Below are positions 51,373 through 60,228 of a stretch of DNA of 64,000 nt, one piece after another; within the stretch, counting starts at the first letter, position 1, and every line of letters starts with the position of its first letter. Origin of the DNA: Dorea sp. AF36-15AT (GTDB taxonomy: Bacteria; Bacillota; Clostridia; Lachnospirales; Lachnospiraceae); the NCBI RefSeq assembly GCF_003477705.1, contig NZ_QUDV01000001.1, positions 124,001 through 188,000 of the forward strand. The letters run 5' to 3'. The notes beneath the pieces were generated by a model, which saw only the letters and a list, made by a program, of their open reading frames with translations, searched no databases and was not told the DNA's origin. Both the position numbers and the translations under genes were made by a program.

Positions 51373-52932
51373 ATGAAGAAACTGAAAAAATTAGCTGCAC
51401 TGATGCTTTGTACAGCTATGACATTTATGATGTGTGGTATAGTATCATCGGCAGCCAGTGGCCAGCTGAGATTTTCTGATCCGTCTACAACAGTAGGTGC
51501 AACGGTTGAGATTACTGCAAAGCTGAGTGCGGATGAAAGTCTGAGCAAAGCCAGTGCAACACTGACATATGATACAACAGCATTAAAGTTTATCAGTGGA
51601 GAGCATGCGTCAGCATCTAATGGACAGATTGAACTGGAAGGATCTGGAAGCGGCAATACAGAGATGAGCTGGACATTGAAGTTTCAGGCATTATCTGAGG
51701 GGACTACGACAGTAAATATTTCCAAAGTAACAGCCAGTGCGTCTTCGGGAGACGATGTGACAGTTGTAGAGGGTAGCTCGACCGTTACGATCGGAGAAGG
51801 GGATCCGTCTCTGATCACAGATGATGAAGAGACTACAGAGTCATCTGGTAATGGTGGGGATATTGAGATTGACGGACAGACTTATTCTGTTGTTACAGAT
51901 ATTCCGGAGGTATTGATTCCAGATGGATTTGTAACGGCTGATATGCCTTATAATGGTAATACTTATGCGGCGACTAAGCAGGAAAGTGGTAAGATGTATG
52001 CCATTTATCTGAAGGATGCCAATGAGGAAGAAGATTTCTGGCTGTATGATCCGGATAAAGATAAGTTTTCTCCATTTGAGCAGGTAAGTATTTCCAGCAA
52101 TCGTTACATCGTTCTGTTATCGGAGGATAAGACCAAAGATCTGCCGGATACATTGCAGAAGACGACGATGACGGTAGAAGGAAAAGAGTTCCCTGCATGG
52201 CAGAATACGGACGCCAGTTCTTATTATGTGGTATATGCAGTGAACAGTGATGGAGAAGAAGGTTTCTACCAGTATGATACGGTAGATGAGACCTATCAGA
52301 GATACACACCGGAGACGAAAGATAAAGAAGAAGACACAACAAAGCTTGGTGGACTTCTGAATAAACTGCGCGCAAATCTGGATAGGGTAATTCTGGTCGC
52401 ATGGGGAATCTTCCTTGTGATGCTGATTATCCTGATTATTCTTGCAATCAAGCTGCGTCATCGCAATCTGGAACTTGATGATCTGTACGAAGAATATGAT
52501 ATTGATGATGAGCCGGAACCGGTAAAAGAGAGCAAGAAAGAGAAAAAGGCAAGAAAGAAAGCGGAAAAAGAAGCAAAGAAGTCCAAGAAATCTAAAAATA
52601 AGTCGGAAGATGATTTCTATGATTTTGATGACGAAGATGATGAATATGATCTGGATGACGATTATGAAGATGAGATGTATGAGGACGAGGATGACTATGA
52701 TGAATACGATGAGTATGAAGAGGAGCCATTCAAAGAATACAATCCTTCCGATTATGAGGATGACAGTGATATCGATGATCTGGATGAAATTCTGAATGCA
52801 CGTGTGCGCGTGAAGAAGAGTGCGCCACGAAGAACTGTACAGGCTTCGGCAAGACCGAAAAGTAATCAGAGAAGAGTAGGTCACTCAGAAGCAGATGATA
52901 CATTCAAAATGGATCTGATCGATCTTGATTAA
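51373..52932 (+). CDS. Membrane-anchored cohesin-like domain protein with acidic cytoplasmic tail
   Basis: 519 residues. Signal peptide about 1-28 (KKLKKLAALML, then SSAASG). About 30-140 resemble the cohesin/dockerin-partner beta sandwich: LRFSDPSTTVGATVEITAKL, ATLTYDTTALKFISGE and TTTVNISKVTASAS. About 165-320 form a second, unknown extracellular region. One membrane helix (about 337-363, VILVAWGIFLVMLIILIIL) is followed by a Lys-rich stretch (KKEKKARKKAEKEAKKSKK) and a strongly acidic Asp/Glu/Tyr region (to about 472), then a basic end. It sits 37 bases after the second LCP gene and before glmS, so an envelope role is likely, but no function is known. No dockerin was seen in the window. 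Confidence 0.75.
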   Translation: MKKLKKLAALMLCTAMTFMMCGIVSSAASGQLRFSDPSTTVGATVEITAKLSADESLSKASATLTYDTTALKFISGEHASASNGQIELEGSGSGNTEMSWTLKFQALSEGTTTVNISKVTASASSGDDVTVVEGSSTVTIGEGDPSLITDDEETTESSGNGGDIEIDGQTYSVVTDIPEVLIPDGFVTADMPYNGNTYAATKQESGKMYAIYLKDANEEEDFWLYDPDKDKFSPFEQVSISSNRYIVLLSEDKTKDLPDTLQKTTMTVEGKEFPAWQNTDASSYYVVYAVNSDGEEGFYQYDTVDETYQRYTPETKDKEEDTTKLGGLLNKLRANLDRVILVAWGIFLVMLIILIILAIKLRHRNLELDDLYEEYDIDDEPEPVKESKKEKKARKKAEKEAKKSKKSKNKSEDDFYDFDDEDDEYDLDDDYEDEMYEDEDDYDEYDEYEEEPFKEYNPSDYEDDSDIDDLDEILNARVRVKKSAPRRTVQASARPKSNQRRVGHSEADDTFKMDLIDLD

Positions 52933-52938
52933 AACATC

Positions 52939-52975
52939 AAAGGAGGATGCGGAATATTGTATCCTCCTTTTGTGT
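52939..52975 (+). terminator. Intrinsic terminator before glmS
   Basis: A 10-bp perfect stem AAAGGAGGAT (52939-52948) / ATCCTCCTTT (52961-52970), 12-base loop, then TGTGT. A TATAAT (52977-52982) six bases later is a candidate -10 for glmS, though no clear -35 is visible. Confidence 0.75.
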
Positions 52976-53024
52976 ATATAATGAAGCAACAGGGAGTATA
53001 AAACTTGAAAGGAGAACATTCATT

Positions 53025-54851
53025 ATGTGTGGAATTGTAGGTTATGTAGGAGAGAGTCAGGCAGCGCCAATCCTGCTTGAGGGACTGGAGAAGCTGGAGT
53101 ACAGAGGATATGACTCTGCCGGTATTGCAGTTTATGACGGAAAGAAAATCAATATGAAAAAAGCAATGGGACGGCTGAAAGTGCTGAATGAACTGACTCA
53201 TGGAGGCGAGTTGCTTCCGGGTAAGCTTGGAATCGGTCATACCCGTTGGGCAACGCATGGCGCACCGTCTGATATCAACGCTCATCCGCATTTTAATAAA
53301 GATCAGAGTATCGTGGTGGTACACAATGGTATTATTGAGAACTATCTGAAATTAAAACATCGTCTGGAAAGCAAAGGATATGAGTTTGTATCAGAGACAG
53401 ATACAGAGGTTATTGCACATCTTCTGGATTATTATTACGACAGAGATCCGCTGGAGGCAATCACGAAGGTTATGCACCGTATGGAAGGATCTTATGCACT
53501 TGGAATTATCTTCGCAGATCACCCGGAAGAGATGTATGCAGTACGTAAGGACAGCCCGCTGATCGTTGGACACACCAAAGATGGAAGTATCATCGCATCG
53601 GATGTACCGGCAGTGTTGAAATATACCAGAGATGTTGTATTTATTCAGAATGAAGAGATTGTAAAGCTGACAGAGGATAAGCTGGAGTTCTACAATATTG
53701 ATGAAGAAGTGATTGAAAAAGAGACCACTCACATTGACTGGGACGTGAATGCAGCTGAGAAGGGCGGATACGAGCATTTCATGCTGAAGGAGATGTATGA
53801 ACAGCCGAAGGCTATTCTGGATACATTTTCACCAAGAATCAAAGGCAATGAAGTCGTTATTGATGAACTTGGAATGAGTGATGATGAGATTCGTGCAGTT
53901 AAGAAGATTATGATCGTTGCCTGCGGTTCTGCTTATCATGCAGGTGTGACTGGCAAGTATATTTTTGAAGGACTGACCAGAATTCCAGTGGAAGTGGATA
54001 CTGCTTCTGAATTCCGTTACCGTGATCCGATTATTGAAGACGGAACGTTACTGATTGTGATCAGCCAGTCCGGTGAGACAGCAGATTCACTGGCTGCAAT
54101 CCGTGAGGCACATGCTAAGGGTGGTAAAGTGCTTGGTATTGTCAATGTAGTAGGAAGCTCTATTGCCAGAGAGGCAGATAATGTTATGTATACATGGGCA
54201 GGTCCGGAGATTGCAGTGGCAACTACCAAGGCATATAGCTGTCAGCTGATCGCAGAGTATCTGCTTGCAATGAAGTTTGCTCATGTAAGAGGAAAGATCA
54301 GTGACGCAGAACTTGCTGATATGATCGAGGATATGAAAGAACTGCCGGCACAGGTGGAGATGCTGCTGAATAATAAGAAGAATGTCCAGAAATTCGCTAA
54401 CCGCTATCTGGCTGCAAAGGATATCTTCTATATCGGTCGTGGAATCGATTATGCGATCGCAATGGAAGGTTCTTTGAAGATGAAAGAGATTTCTTATGTA
54501 CATTCTGATGCTTATGCAGCAGGAGAGTTGAAGCATGGTACGATTTCTCTGGTTGAGGACGGTACATTGGTAACGGCCATCCTGACACAGGAGAATCTAT
54601 ACAAGAAAATGATCAGTAACATGGAAGAGGTTAAGACCCGTGGAGCCTTTGTTATGGCAGTGACTAATGTGGATAATACAGAGGTTGAGAGAAATGCGGA
54701 TTATGTAATGTACATTCCGAAGACGAATAAGTACTTTACCAATACACTTGCGATCATTCCGCTGCAGCTCTTCGGTTACTATGTAGCAGTTGGAAAAGGT
54801 TGTGACGTGGATAAGCCGAGAAATCTGGCGAAGTCTGTTACAGTAGAGTAG
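53025..54851 (+). CDS. glmS: Glutamine--fructose-6-phosphate aminotransferase (isomerizing)
   Basis: 608 residues from ATG 53025, fixed by the mature N-terminal catalytic Cys (MCGIVGYVG) and by GAAAGGAG upstream. The glutaminase domain (1-220) has EYRGYDSAG, GHTRWATHG and HNGIIENY. Two SIS isomerase domains follow (IVACGSAYHAGVTGKY, VISQSGETADSLAAIREA; then YIGRGIDYAIAMEGSLKMKEISY and AYAAGELKHGTISLVE), and the end KPRNLAKSVTVE is universal. It makes glucosamine-6-phosphate, the entry to UDP-GlcNAc for peptidoglycan and the polysaccharide. The leader is only about 90 bases and holds no glmS ribozyme. glf follows after eight bases. Confidence 0.98.
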   Translation: MCGIVGYVGESQAAPILLEGLEKLEYRGYDSAGIAVYDGKKINMKKAMGRLKVLNELTHGGELLPGKLGIGHTRWATHGAPSDINAHPHFNKDQSIVVVHNGIIENYLKLKHRLESKGYEFVSETDTEVIAHLLDYYYDRDPLEAITKVMHRMEGSYALGIIFADHPEEMYAVRKDSPLIVGHTKDGSIIASDVPAVLKYTRDVVFIQNEEIVKLTEDKLEFYNIDEEVIEKETTHIDWDVNAAEKGGYEHFMLKEMYEQPKAILDTFSPRIKGNEVVIDELGMSDDEIRAVKKIMIVACGSAYHAGVTGKYIFEGLTRIPVEVDTASEFRYRDPIIEDGTLLIVISQSGETADSLAAIREAHAKGGKVLGIVNVVGSSIAREADNVMYTWAGPEIAVATTKAYSCQLIAEYLLAMKFAHVRGKISDAELADMIEDMKELPAQVEMLLNNKKNVQKFANRYLAAKDIFYIGRGIDYAIAMEGSLKMKEISYVHSDAYAAGELKHGTISLVEDGTLVTAILTQENLYKKMISNMEEVKTRGAFVMAVTNVDNTEVERNADYVMYIPKTNKYFTNTLAIIPLQLFGYYVAVGKGCDVDKPRNLAKSVTVE

Positions 54852-54859
54852 GAGTTACT

Positions 54860-55957
54860 ATGCATTATGATTATCTGATCGTGGGCGCAGGACTGTTTGG
54901 TGCAGTGTTTGCCCACGAGGCTACCGAACGCAGCAAAAAATGTCTGGTCATTGACAGACGAGATCATATCGGAGGAAATATTTATACAGAGGAAGTGGAA
55001 GAAATTCAGGTACACCGCTATGGCGCACATATTTTCCACACTTCCAATAAGCAGATCTGGGACTATGTGAATCAGTTTGCTGAATTTAATAACTATATTA
55101 ATTCACCGGTGGCAGTGTATAAGAATGAACTGTATAATCTTCCGTTCAATATGAACACGTTCAGTAAGATGTGGAACATCCGTACACCGCAGGAGGCGAA
55201 GGATATTATTGCTGCGCAGATTGCGGATCTGAATATTACAGATCCGTCCAATCTGGAAGAACAGGCACTTTCACTGGTTGGAAAAGATGTTTATGAGAAG
55301 CTCGTAAAGGGATATACTGAGAAACAGTGGGGCAGAGACTGCAAGGAACTGCCGGCATTTATCATCCGCAGACTTCCGCTTCGATTTACTTATGATAATA
55401 ATTATTTTAATGATCGTTATCAGGGAATCCCGATCGGAGGCTATACTGCGATCGTGGAGAAGCTTCTGGAAGGTTCAGATGTGCGAACAGGTGTGGACTT
55501 CCTGAAAAATCGGGATGAATACGAAGCACTGGCTGATAAAATCATTTACACAGGTATGATTGACGAGTATTATGATTATAAACTGGGCGCGTTGGAATAC
55601 CGCAGTGTGCGTTTTGAAACAGAGACACTGGACTGTGAGAACTATCAGGGCAATGCAGTTGTGAATTATACAGAGCGCGAGGTACCGTATACTAGAATTA
55701 TTGAGCATAAGCACTTTGAATTTGGTAAGCAGAAGAAAACAGTTATTTCCAGAGAGTATTCTTCCGAGTGGGAAGTGGGAGATGAACCGTATTATCCGGT
55801 AAATGATGAGAAAAACGGAGCATTATATGCCCGTTATCAGGAACTGGCAGCGCAGGAAGACAAGGTAATCTTCGGTGGACGACTGGGCGCATATCGGTAT
55901 TATGATATGGATAAGGTGATAGAGGCTGCGTTAGAACTGGTTTTCAACATTTTTTGA
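54860..55957 (+). CDS. glf: UDP-galactopyranose mutase
   Basis: 365 residues. FAD-binding YLIVGAGLFGAVFAHEA (about 4-20), IDRRDHIGGNIYTE, the substrate-site motif YGAHIFHTSN, YNLPFNMNTFSKMW, GYTEKQWGRDCKELP, and the C-terminal GGRLGAYRYYDMDKV are all diagnostic. It converts UDP-galactopyranose to UDP-galactofuranose, so the organism probably places galactofuranose in a surface glycan; the acceptor enzymes are likely among the glycosyltransferases upstream. Eight bases after glmS, with AGGAG in the gap, implying co-transcription. The length is slightly short of the usual 370-390. Confidence 0.97.
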   Translation: MHYDYLIVGAGLFGAVFAHEATERSKKCLVIDRRDHIGGNIYTEEVEEIQVHRYGAHIFHTSNKQIWDYVNQFAEFNNYINSPVAVYKNELYNLPFNMNTFSKMWNIRTPQEAKDIIAAQIADLNITDPSNLEEQALSLVGKDVYEKLVKGYTEKQWGRDCKELPAFIIRRLPLRFTYDNNYFNDRYQGIPIGGYTAIVEKLLEGSDVRTGVDFLKNRDEYEALADKIIYTGMIDEYYDYKLGALEYRSVRFETETLDCENYQGNAVVNYTEREVPYTRIIEHKHFEFGKQKKTVISREYSSEWEVGDEPYYPVNDEKNGALYARYQELAAQEDKVIFGGRLGAYRYYDMDKVIEAALELVFNIF

Positions 55958-56065
55958 TGATTTGGTCACACTTTCAACACAATTTACGACTAGACTAACA
56001 GATATAGAAAAGATAAGGTATCCGTGGTCTGACAGTGGATTACGGTTGAGGAAGGAGACTTAGAT

Positions 56066-57391
56066 ATGGATAACCAGTATAATTATTATGATCCGAATAA
56101 AGAGGATAAGAACAATATATTTGATGAACAGCCGCAGGGAATGAATGGCGGGCAGACGGGAATGAATGGTCAGCTGCCAAAGAAGCATCACAAGTGTCCA
56201 AGATGGGCGAAGCTGGCAGGATCGGCAGTTGCCTTTGGTGTGATCGCAAGTTGCACCTTTATGGGAGTGAATGCGGTGGCAGGTAAGTATTTCGGTACGA
56301 ATACCACACAACAGACATCCGGCAACAAGAGTACAACGTCCAAGAACTCTGACAGTACATCCACATTGAAGCTGAGCCAGTCATCCAGTACGGTGACTTC
56401 AGATGTGTCTGATATTGTAAATAATGCAATGCCATCAGTAGTAGCTATCACGAATATGAGTGTACAGGAAGTACAGAGTTACTTTGGAGGCACACAGCAG
56501 CAGGAGAGCACAAGCTGTGGCTCTGGTATTATTATTGGTAAGAATGACAGTGAGCTGCTGATCGTTACCAATAATCATGTGGTGGAAGGTGCTGAGACGT
56601 TGACCGTATCCTTTGCAAATGAAACTTCAGTAGAAGCAAGTATCAAGGGTACAGATCCCAGCAAGGATCTGGCAGTTGTTGCAGTTCCATTGGATTCCAT
56701 CGATGATGATACCATGAATGCAATTTCAATCATCACATTAGGTGATTCCGATAAGCTGCAGGTGGGTGAGCCGGTAATCGCAATCGGTAATGCTCTTGGT
56801 TATGGACAGTCAGTTACAACCGGTATCGTATCTGCACTGGACAGAAATCTTGACATGGAAGGTTTTGACAGCAAACTGATCCAGACAGATGCAGCAATCA
56901 ACCCTGGTAACAGTGGTGGTGCACTTCTGAATGCCAACGGTGAGCTGGTCGGTATCAATACAGCAAAGGTAAATGCCAATGCAGTCGAGGGAATGGGTTA
57001 TGCAATTCCTATTTCGGATGCTACATCTGTTATTGAGAATCTGATGAACCGCGAAACGCGTACGAAAGTGGACGAAAGCGAGCAGGGATTCCTTGGTATC
57101 GAAGGATATGACGTTACTTCTGAAAAAGCAGAGATGTACTCAATCCCGACCGGTGTATTTGTAAGATCCGTAGAGGATGGAAGCGCAGCAGATAAAGCTG
57201 GTATTACAGCAGAGTGTATTATTACCAAATTTGACGGAATTACTATTGACAGCATGTCCACATTGCAGTCACAGATGCAGTATTTCAAAGCTGGTGACAA
57301 AGTGGAAGTAGTCATTGAAGTTCCGAATAAGAACGGTACAAAATACGAGGAGAAGACGGTAACGGTCACTCTTGGTGAACGTTCCAAATAA
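56066..57391 (+). CDS. HtrA/DegP-like membrane-anchored serine protease
   Basis: 441 residues. An Asn/Gly/Gln-rich cytoplasmic N-terminus, one membrane helix (about 48-70), a Ser/Thr linker, then a trypsin-like domain: the His in [10 protein letters not shown], the Asp in [10 protein letters not shown], and the Ser in [12 protein letters not shown] single PDZ domain follows (about 335-440, with [18 protein letters not shown] and the [10 protein letters not shown] loop). HtrA proteases degrade or refold misfolded exported proteins; a large choline-binding secretome would be a natural client set (inference). RBS GAAGGAGAC. The glyA start lies 22 bases downstream. Confidence 0.95.
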   Translation: MDNQYNYYDPNKEDKNNIFDEQPQGMNGGQTGMNGQLPKKHHKCPRWAKLAGSAVAFGVIASCTFMGVNAVAGKYFGTNTTQQTSGNKSTTSKNSDSTSTLKLSQSSSTVTSDVSDIVNNAMPSVVAITNMSVQEVQSYFGGTQQQESTSCGSGIIIGKNDSELLIVTNNHVVEGAETLTVSFANETSVEASIKGTDPSKDLAVVAVPLDSIDDDTMNAISIITLGDSDKLQVGEPVIAIGNALGYGQSVTTGIVSALDRNLDMEGFDSKLIQTDAAINPGNSGGALLNANGELVGINTAKVNANAVEGMGYAIPISDATSVIENLMNRETRTKVDESEQGFLGIEGYDVTSEKAEMYSIPTGVFVRSVEDGSAADKAGITAECIITKFDGITIDSMSTLQSQMQYFKAGDKVEVVIEVPNKNGTKYEEKTVTVTLGERSK

Positions 57392-57413
57392 AACTAAACA
57401 AAGGAGAGAAAGC

Positions 57414-58649
57414 ATGTATTCATTTGACGAGGTAAGAGAGGTTGACAATGAGATTGCAGAAGCGATCGAGAGCGAGATGAGCAGACAGAATTCACACATT
57501 GAACTGATTGCTTCTGAGAACTGGGTGAGCAAGGCTGTTATGGCAGCAATGGGAAGCCCGTTGACCAACAAGTATGCAGAAGGGTATCCGGGAAAGCGTT
57601 ATTATGGTGGATGCCAGTGCGTTGATGTAGTGGAAAATCTGGCGATTGAACGTGCAAAGGAGCTGTTTGGCTGTGATTATGCCAATGTACAGCCACATTC
57701 CGGAGCACAGGCTAATCTGGCGGTATTTTTCGCAATGCTGGAGCCGGGAGACAAAGTCCTGAGTATGAATCTGGATCAGGGTGGACATCTGAGCCACGGT
57801 TCACCGGTGAATATTTCCGGTAAATATTTTGACATCGTATCTTACGGAGTCAATGATGAAGGCTTTATCGATTATGATAAGGTGCGGGAGATCGCACTGG
57901 CTGAGAAGCCGAAGATGATCATTGCAGGAGCAAGCGCTTATGCGAGAACAATTGATTTCAAGAAATTCCGTGAGATTGCTGATGAGGTGGGAGCATATCT
58001 GATGGCAGATATTGCACACATTGCAGGTCTGGTAGCCACAGGACTGCATCCAAGTCCGATCCCGTACGCTGATGTCGTAACAACTACAACACACAAGACA
58101 CTGCGCGGTCCAAGAGGCGGTATGATCCTGTGCAATGAAGAAGCTGCTAAGAAGTTCAACTTCAATAAAGCAGTATTCCCTGGTATTCAGGGAGGTCCAC
58201 TTGAGCATGTGATTGCTGCAAAAGCGGTATGCTTTAAAGAAGCACTTCAGCCGGAATTTAAGACTTATCAGGAGCAGATTTTGAAGAATGCAAAAGCACT
58301 CAGCAAAGGTCTGATGGACAGAGGCGTGAAGATTGTATCCGGTGGTACAGATAACCATCTGATGTTGGTAGACCTGAGAGGCCTGGAGCTTACCGGTAAA
58401 GAGCTGGAGAAGCTTCTGGACGAGGCGCATATTACATGTAACAAGAACACCGTTCCAAATGATCCGAGATCACCATTTGTAACCAGTGGTGTGCGTCTGG
58501 GAACACCGGCAGTAACATCCAGAGGAATGGTAGAAGAAGATATGGATAAGATTGCAGAGGCAATTGCTCTGGTTGTGAAAGAGCCGGAGAAGATTGGAAT
58601 GGCAAGATCCATCGTAAAAGAACTTACAGAAAAATATCCATTAGTATAA
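57414..58649 (+). CDS. glyA: Serine hydroxymethyltransferase
   Basis: 411 residues from ATG 57414 (AAAGGAGAGAAAGC upstream); an in-frame upstream start overlapping the protease gene adds residues foreign to the family. Motifs: [45 protein letters not shown], the PLP-lysine region [16 protein letters not shown], and [23 protein letters not shown]. The enzyme interconverts serine and glycine with tetrahydrofolate, supplying one-carbon units and glycine. The co-directional protease neighbour looks coincidental. A strong terminator follows. Confidence 0.98.
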   Translation: MYSFDEVREVDNEIAEAIESEMSRQNSHIELIASENWVSKAVMAAMGSPLTNKYAEGYPGKRYYGGCQCVDVVENLAIERAKELFGCDYANVQPHSGAQANLAVFFAMLEPGDKVLSMNLDQGGHLSHGSPVNISGKYFDIVSYGVNDEGFIDYDKVREIALAEKPKMIIAGASAYARTIDFKKFREIADEVGAYLMADIAHIAGLVATGLHPSPIPYADVVTTTTHKTLRGPRGGMILCNEEAAKKFNFNKAVFPGIQGGPLEHVIAAKAVCFKEALQPEFKTYQEQILKNAKALSKGLMDRGVKIVSGGTDNHLMLVDLRGLELTGKELEKLLDEAHITCNKNTVPNDPRSPFVTSGVRLGTPAVTSRGMVEEDMDKIAEAIALVVKEPEKIGMARSIVKELTEKYPLV

Positions 58650-58660
58650 TGATGATACTG

Positions 58661-58698
58661 ACAACAGGTCTGGCGTGTGCCAGGCCTGTTGTTTTAGA
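58661..58698 (+). terminator. Intrinsic terminator after glyA
   Basis: A 14-bp stem ACAACAGGTCTGGC (58661-58674) / GCCAGGCCTGTTGT (58679-58692), one G-T pair, 4-base loop, then TTTAG. Confidence 0.85.
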
Positions 58699-58780
58699 TA
58701 TAACAGAGACTTTCATTCACCTTTCATTCGAGTTTTCCATAGTATGATACTGTAAATATTCTGAAAGGAGTAAATGAAAA

Positions 58781-59113
58781 ATGCCGAATTACCGTTATCA
58801 TACACCGGAATCAAACAGGCGTGGTTACTGTGGATGTTCATCCAGCATGAACGGATGTAATCAACAGCAGTCAAATGTCCGCCCCCAGCGGGAATCCTGC
58901 GAAGTCCATTACTGCGATTGCGATACTGCCGGAGAAATGTCCTGTGCAGTAAAGGGTCGCTACGATACTCTGGGCGATATGGCAGTTGCCATGGCTTATG
59001 TCCCTTGGCAGATGTGGCGAAATGTCTTGGATGTAGAGAAAGGTCTCTGCTGTGGAACTATTTTCGAAGACTTAAACAAACCATTCTGTGGAACAGGAGG
59101 TGTCCGTAGATGA
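58781..59113 (+). CDS. cotJA: Spore coat-associated protein CotJA
   Basis: 110 residues. The N-terminal half is Cys/Gln/Asn-rich and variable (YCGCSSSMNGCNQQQ). The C-terminal half carries the conserved CotJA core: YDTLGDMAVAMAYVPWQMW (about 67-85) followed by LDVEKGLCCGTIFEDLNKPF. CotJ proteins are made in the mother cell during sporulation and sit in the inner coat. RBS GAAAGGAG. The stop overlaps the cotJB start by four bases (ATGA). The upstream region contains no convincing sigma-A promoter; a sporulation sigma factor is expected, but no confident match could be made by eye. Confidence 0.93.
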   Translation: MPNYRYHTPESNRRGYCGCSSSMNGCNQQQSNVRPQRESCEVHYCDCDTAGEMSCAVKGRYDTLGDMAVAMAYVPWQMWRNVLDVEKGLCCGTIFEDLNKPFCGTGGVRR

Positions 59114-59382
59114 ATGACAATAAGCCTTGCAGACAGGAGTTGATGAATCGAATCAATGCCGCCAGTTTCGCTGTAGACGATGTAAAGTTATTTCTGGATA
59201 CCCATCCCTGCGACAAGGATGCCATGGAATATTTTGAAAAATATCAGGAAATGCGCAAATGTGCTCTGCACGAATATGCCAAATACTACAGTCCGCTCAC
59301 CATCGATACTGTGCGCACAGACTCCTGTGAAAACTGGAGTTGGATCGATGAACCGTGGCCATGGCAGGAAGGGGGATGCTAG
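59110..59382 (+). CDS. cotJB: Spore coat protein CotJB
   Basis: 90 residues, overlapping cotJA by four bases. It has the family layout: LMNRINAASFAVDDVKLFLDTHP near the start, AMEYFEKYQEMRKCALHEYAKYYSPLT in the middle and a Trp-rich end WSWIDEPWPWQ. CotJB is a small coat component required with CotJA and CotJC; its biochemical role is unknown. It sits three bases before cotJC in a compact operon. Confidence 0.95.
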   Translation: MNDNKPCRQELMNRINAASFAVDDVKLFLDTHPCDKDAMEYFEKYQEMRKCALHEYAKYYSPLTIDTVRTDSCENWSWIDEPWPWQEGGC

Positions 59383-59385
59383 TAT

Positions 59386-60006
59386 ATGTGGAATTATGAG
59401 AAACGACTGCAATATCCGGTAAAAATCAGCCAGACTAATCCACAGATGGCACAAGTGATTATCAGTCAGTTTGGTGGACCTGACGGCGAGCTTAGTGCAT
59501 CTATGCGTTATCTGTCACAGAGATATACCATGCCATATAAAGAAGTAACAGGAATACTCACAGATATTGGAACGGAAGAACTTGCCCATATGGAAATGAT
59601 CTGCGCCATTGTCTATCAGCTCACCCGTAACCTTACAGTCGAACAGTTAAAGGAATCCGGATTTGACAAATACTATGTGGATCACACACTTGCTCTGTGG
59701 CCACAGTCAGCCGGAGGTATACCATGGAGTGCCACAACTTTCCAGTCCAAAGGTGATCCAATTACCGATCTGCACGAGGATATGGCAGCCGAACAGAAAG
59801 CTCGCACGACCTATGACAATATCCTCCGTTTGGTAAAGGATCCGGAAGTTGCTGATCCGATCCGATTCCTTCGGGAACGTGAAATTGTGCATTACCAGAG
59901 ATTCGGTGAAAGTCTGCGGATCGTACAGGATCGTCTTGACAGCAAGAATTTCTACGCATTCAATCCGGAATTCGATAACAGACGCTCTGGAAAATGCTGT
60001 GACTAA
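59386..60006 (+). CDS. cotJC: Spore coat manganese catalase-like protein CotJC
   Basis: 206 residues. Start WNYEKRLQYPVKI is the CotJC/manganese-catalase N-terminus. Metal-ligand segments are visible: GGPDGELSASMRYLSQRY, DIGTEELAHMEMI (Glu and His ligands), and the second Glu/His set in EDMAAEQKARTTYDNIL and REREIVHYQRFGESL. CotJC is a dimanganese catalase-type protein of the inner spore coat, thought to protect against peroxide. The ORF ends before a strong terminator. This operon is good evidence that the organism forms endospores or descends from one that does. Confidence 0.96.
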   Translation: MWNYEKRLQYPVKISQTNPQMAQVIISQFGGPDGELSASMRYLSQRYTMPYKEVTGILTDIGTEELAHMEMICAIVYQLTRNLTVEQLKESGFDKYYVDHTLALWPQSAGGIPWSATTFQSKGDPITDLHEDMAAEQKARTTYDNILRLVKDPEVADPIRFLREREIVHYQRFGESLRIVQDRLDSKNFYAFNPEFDNRRSGKCCD

Positions 60007-60025
60007 ACAATCCGTAGGCATCATA

Positions 60026-60056
60026 GTTGGGGGCTTTTGCCCCCAACATCTTTTTA
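60026..60056 (+). terminator. Intrinsic terminator after cotJC
   Basis: A 9-bp perfect stem GTTGGGGGC / GCCCCCAAC with a TTTT loop, then ATCTTTTTA. Confidence 0.92.
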
Positions 60057-60134
60057 TATTAAAATAGGGGGGAATCGGCATACTGATTTCCCCTAAAATA
60101 TTGCTTGATAACAATTAAAACGTGAATGAAACGG

Positions 60135-60163
60135 TTGTATTTGGGGTTTGATATCGTTATAAT
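60135..60163 (+). promoter_or_regulatory. Probable promoter of the FtsW/RodA-family gene
   Basis: TTGTAT (60135-60140), 17-base spacer, perfect TATAAT (60158-60163), 65 bases before the start codon. Confidence 0.6.
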
Positions 60164-60228
60164 ATGGAGTTAGTATAGCGTGAGTCTGTGCTTGCAGGAC
60201 ACGTATGGATAGGAGAGTGTAGATATTT

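Noticed and set aside
52933..53024. glmS ribozyme upstream of glmS
   Set aside because: Only about 90 bases lie between the upstream stop and glmS, mostly a terminator, a -10-like box and the ribosome site; there is no room for the roughly 150-base ribozyme fold.
57392..57413. Glycine riboswitch before glyA
   Set aside because: Only 22 bases separate glyA from the upstream gene, which leaves no room for an aptamer.
58698..58780. Sporulation sigma-E or sigma-K promoter before cotJA
   Set aside because: CATAGTAT-like bases occur near 58738, but no matching -35 element at the right distance could be supported.
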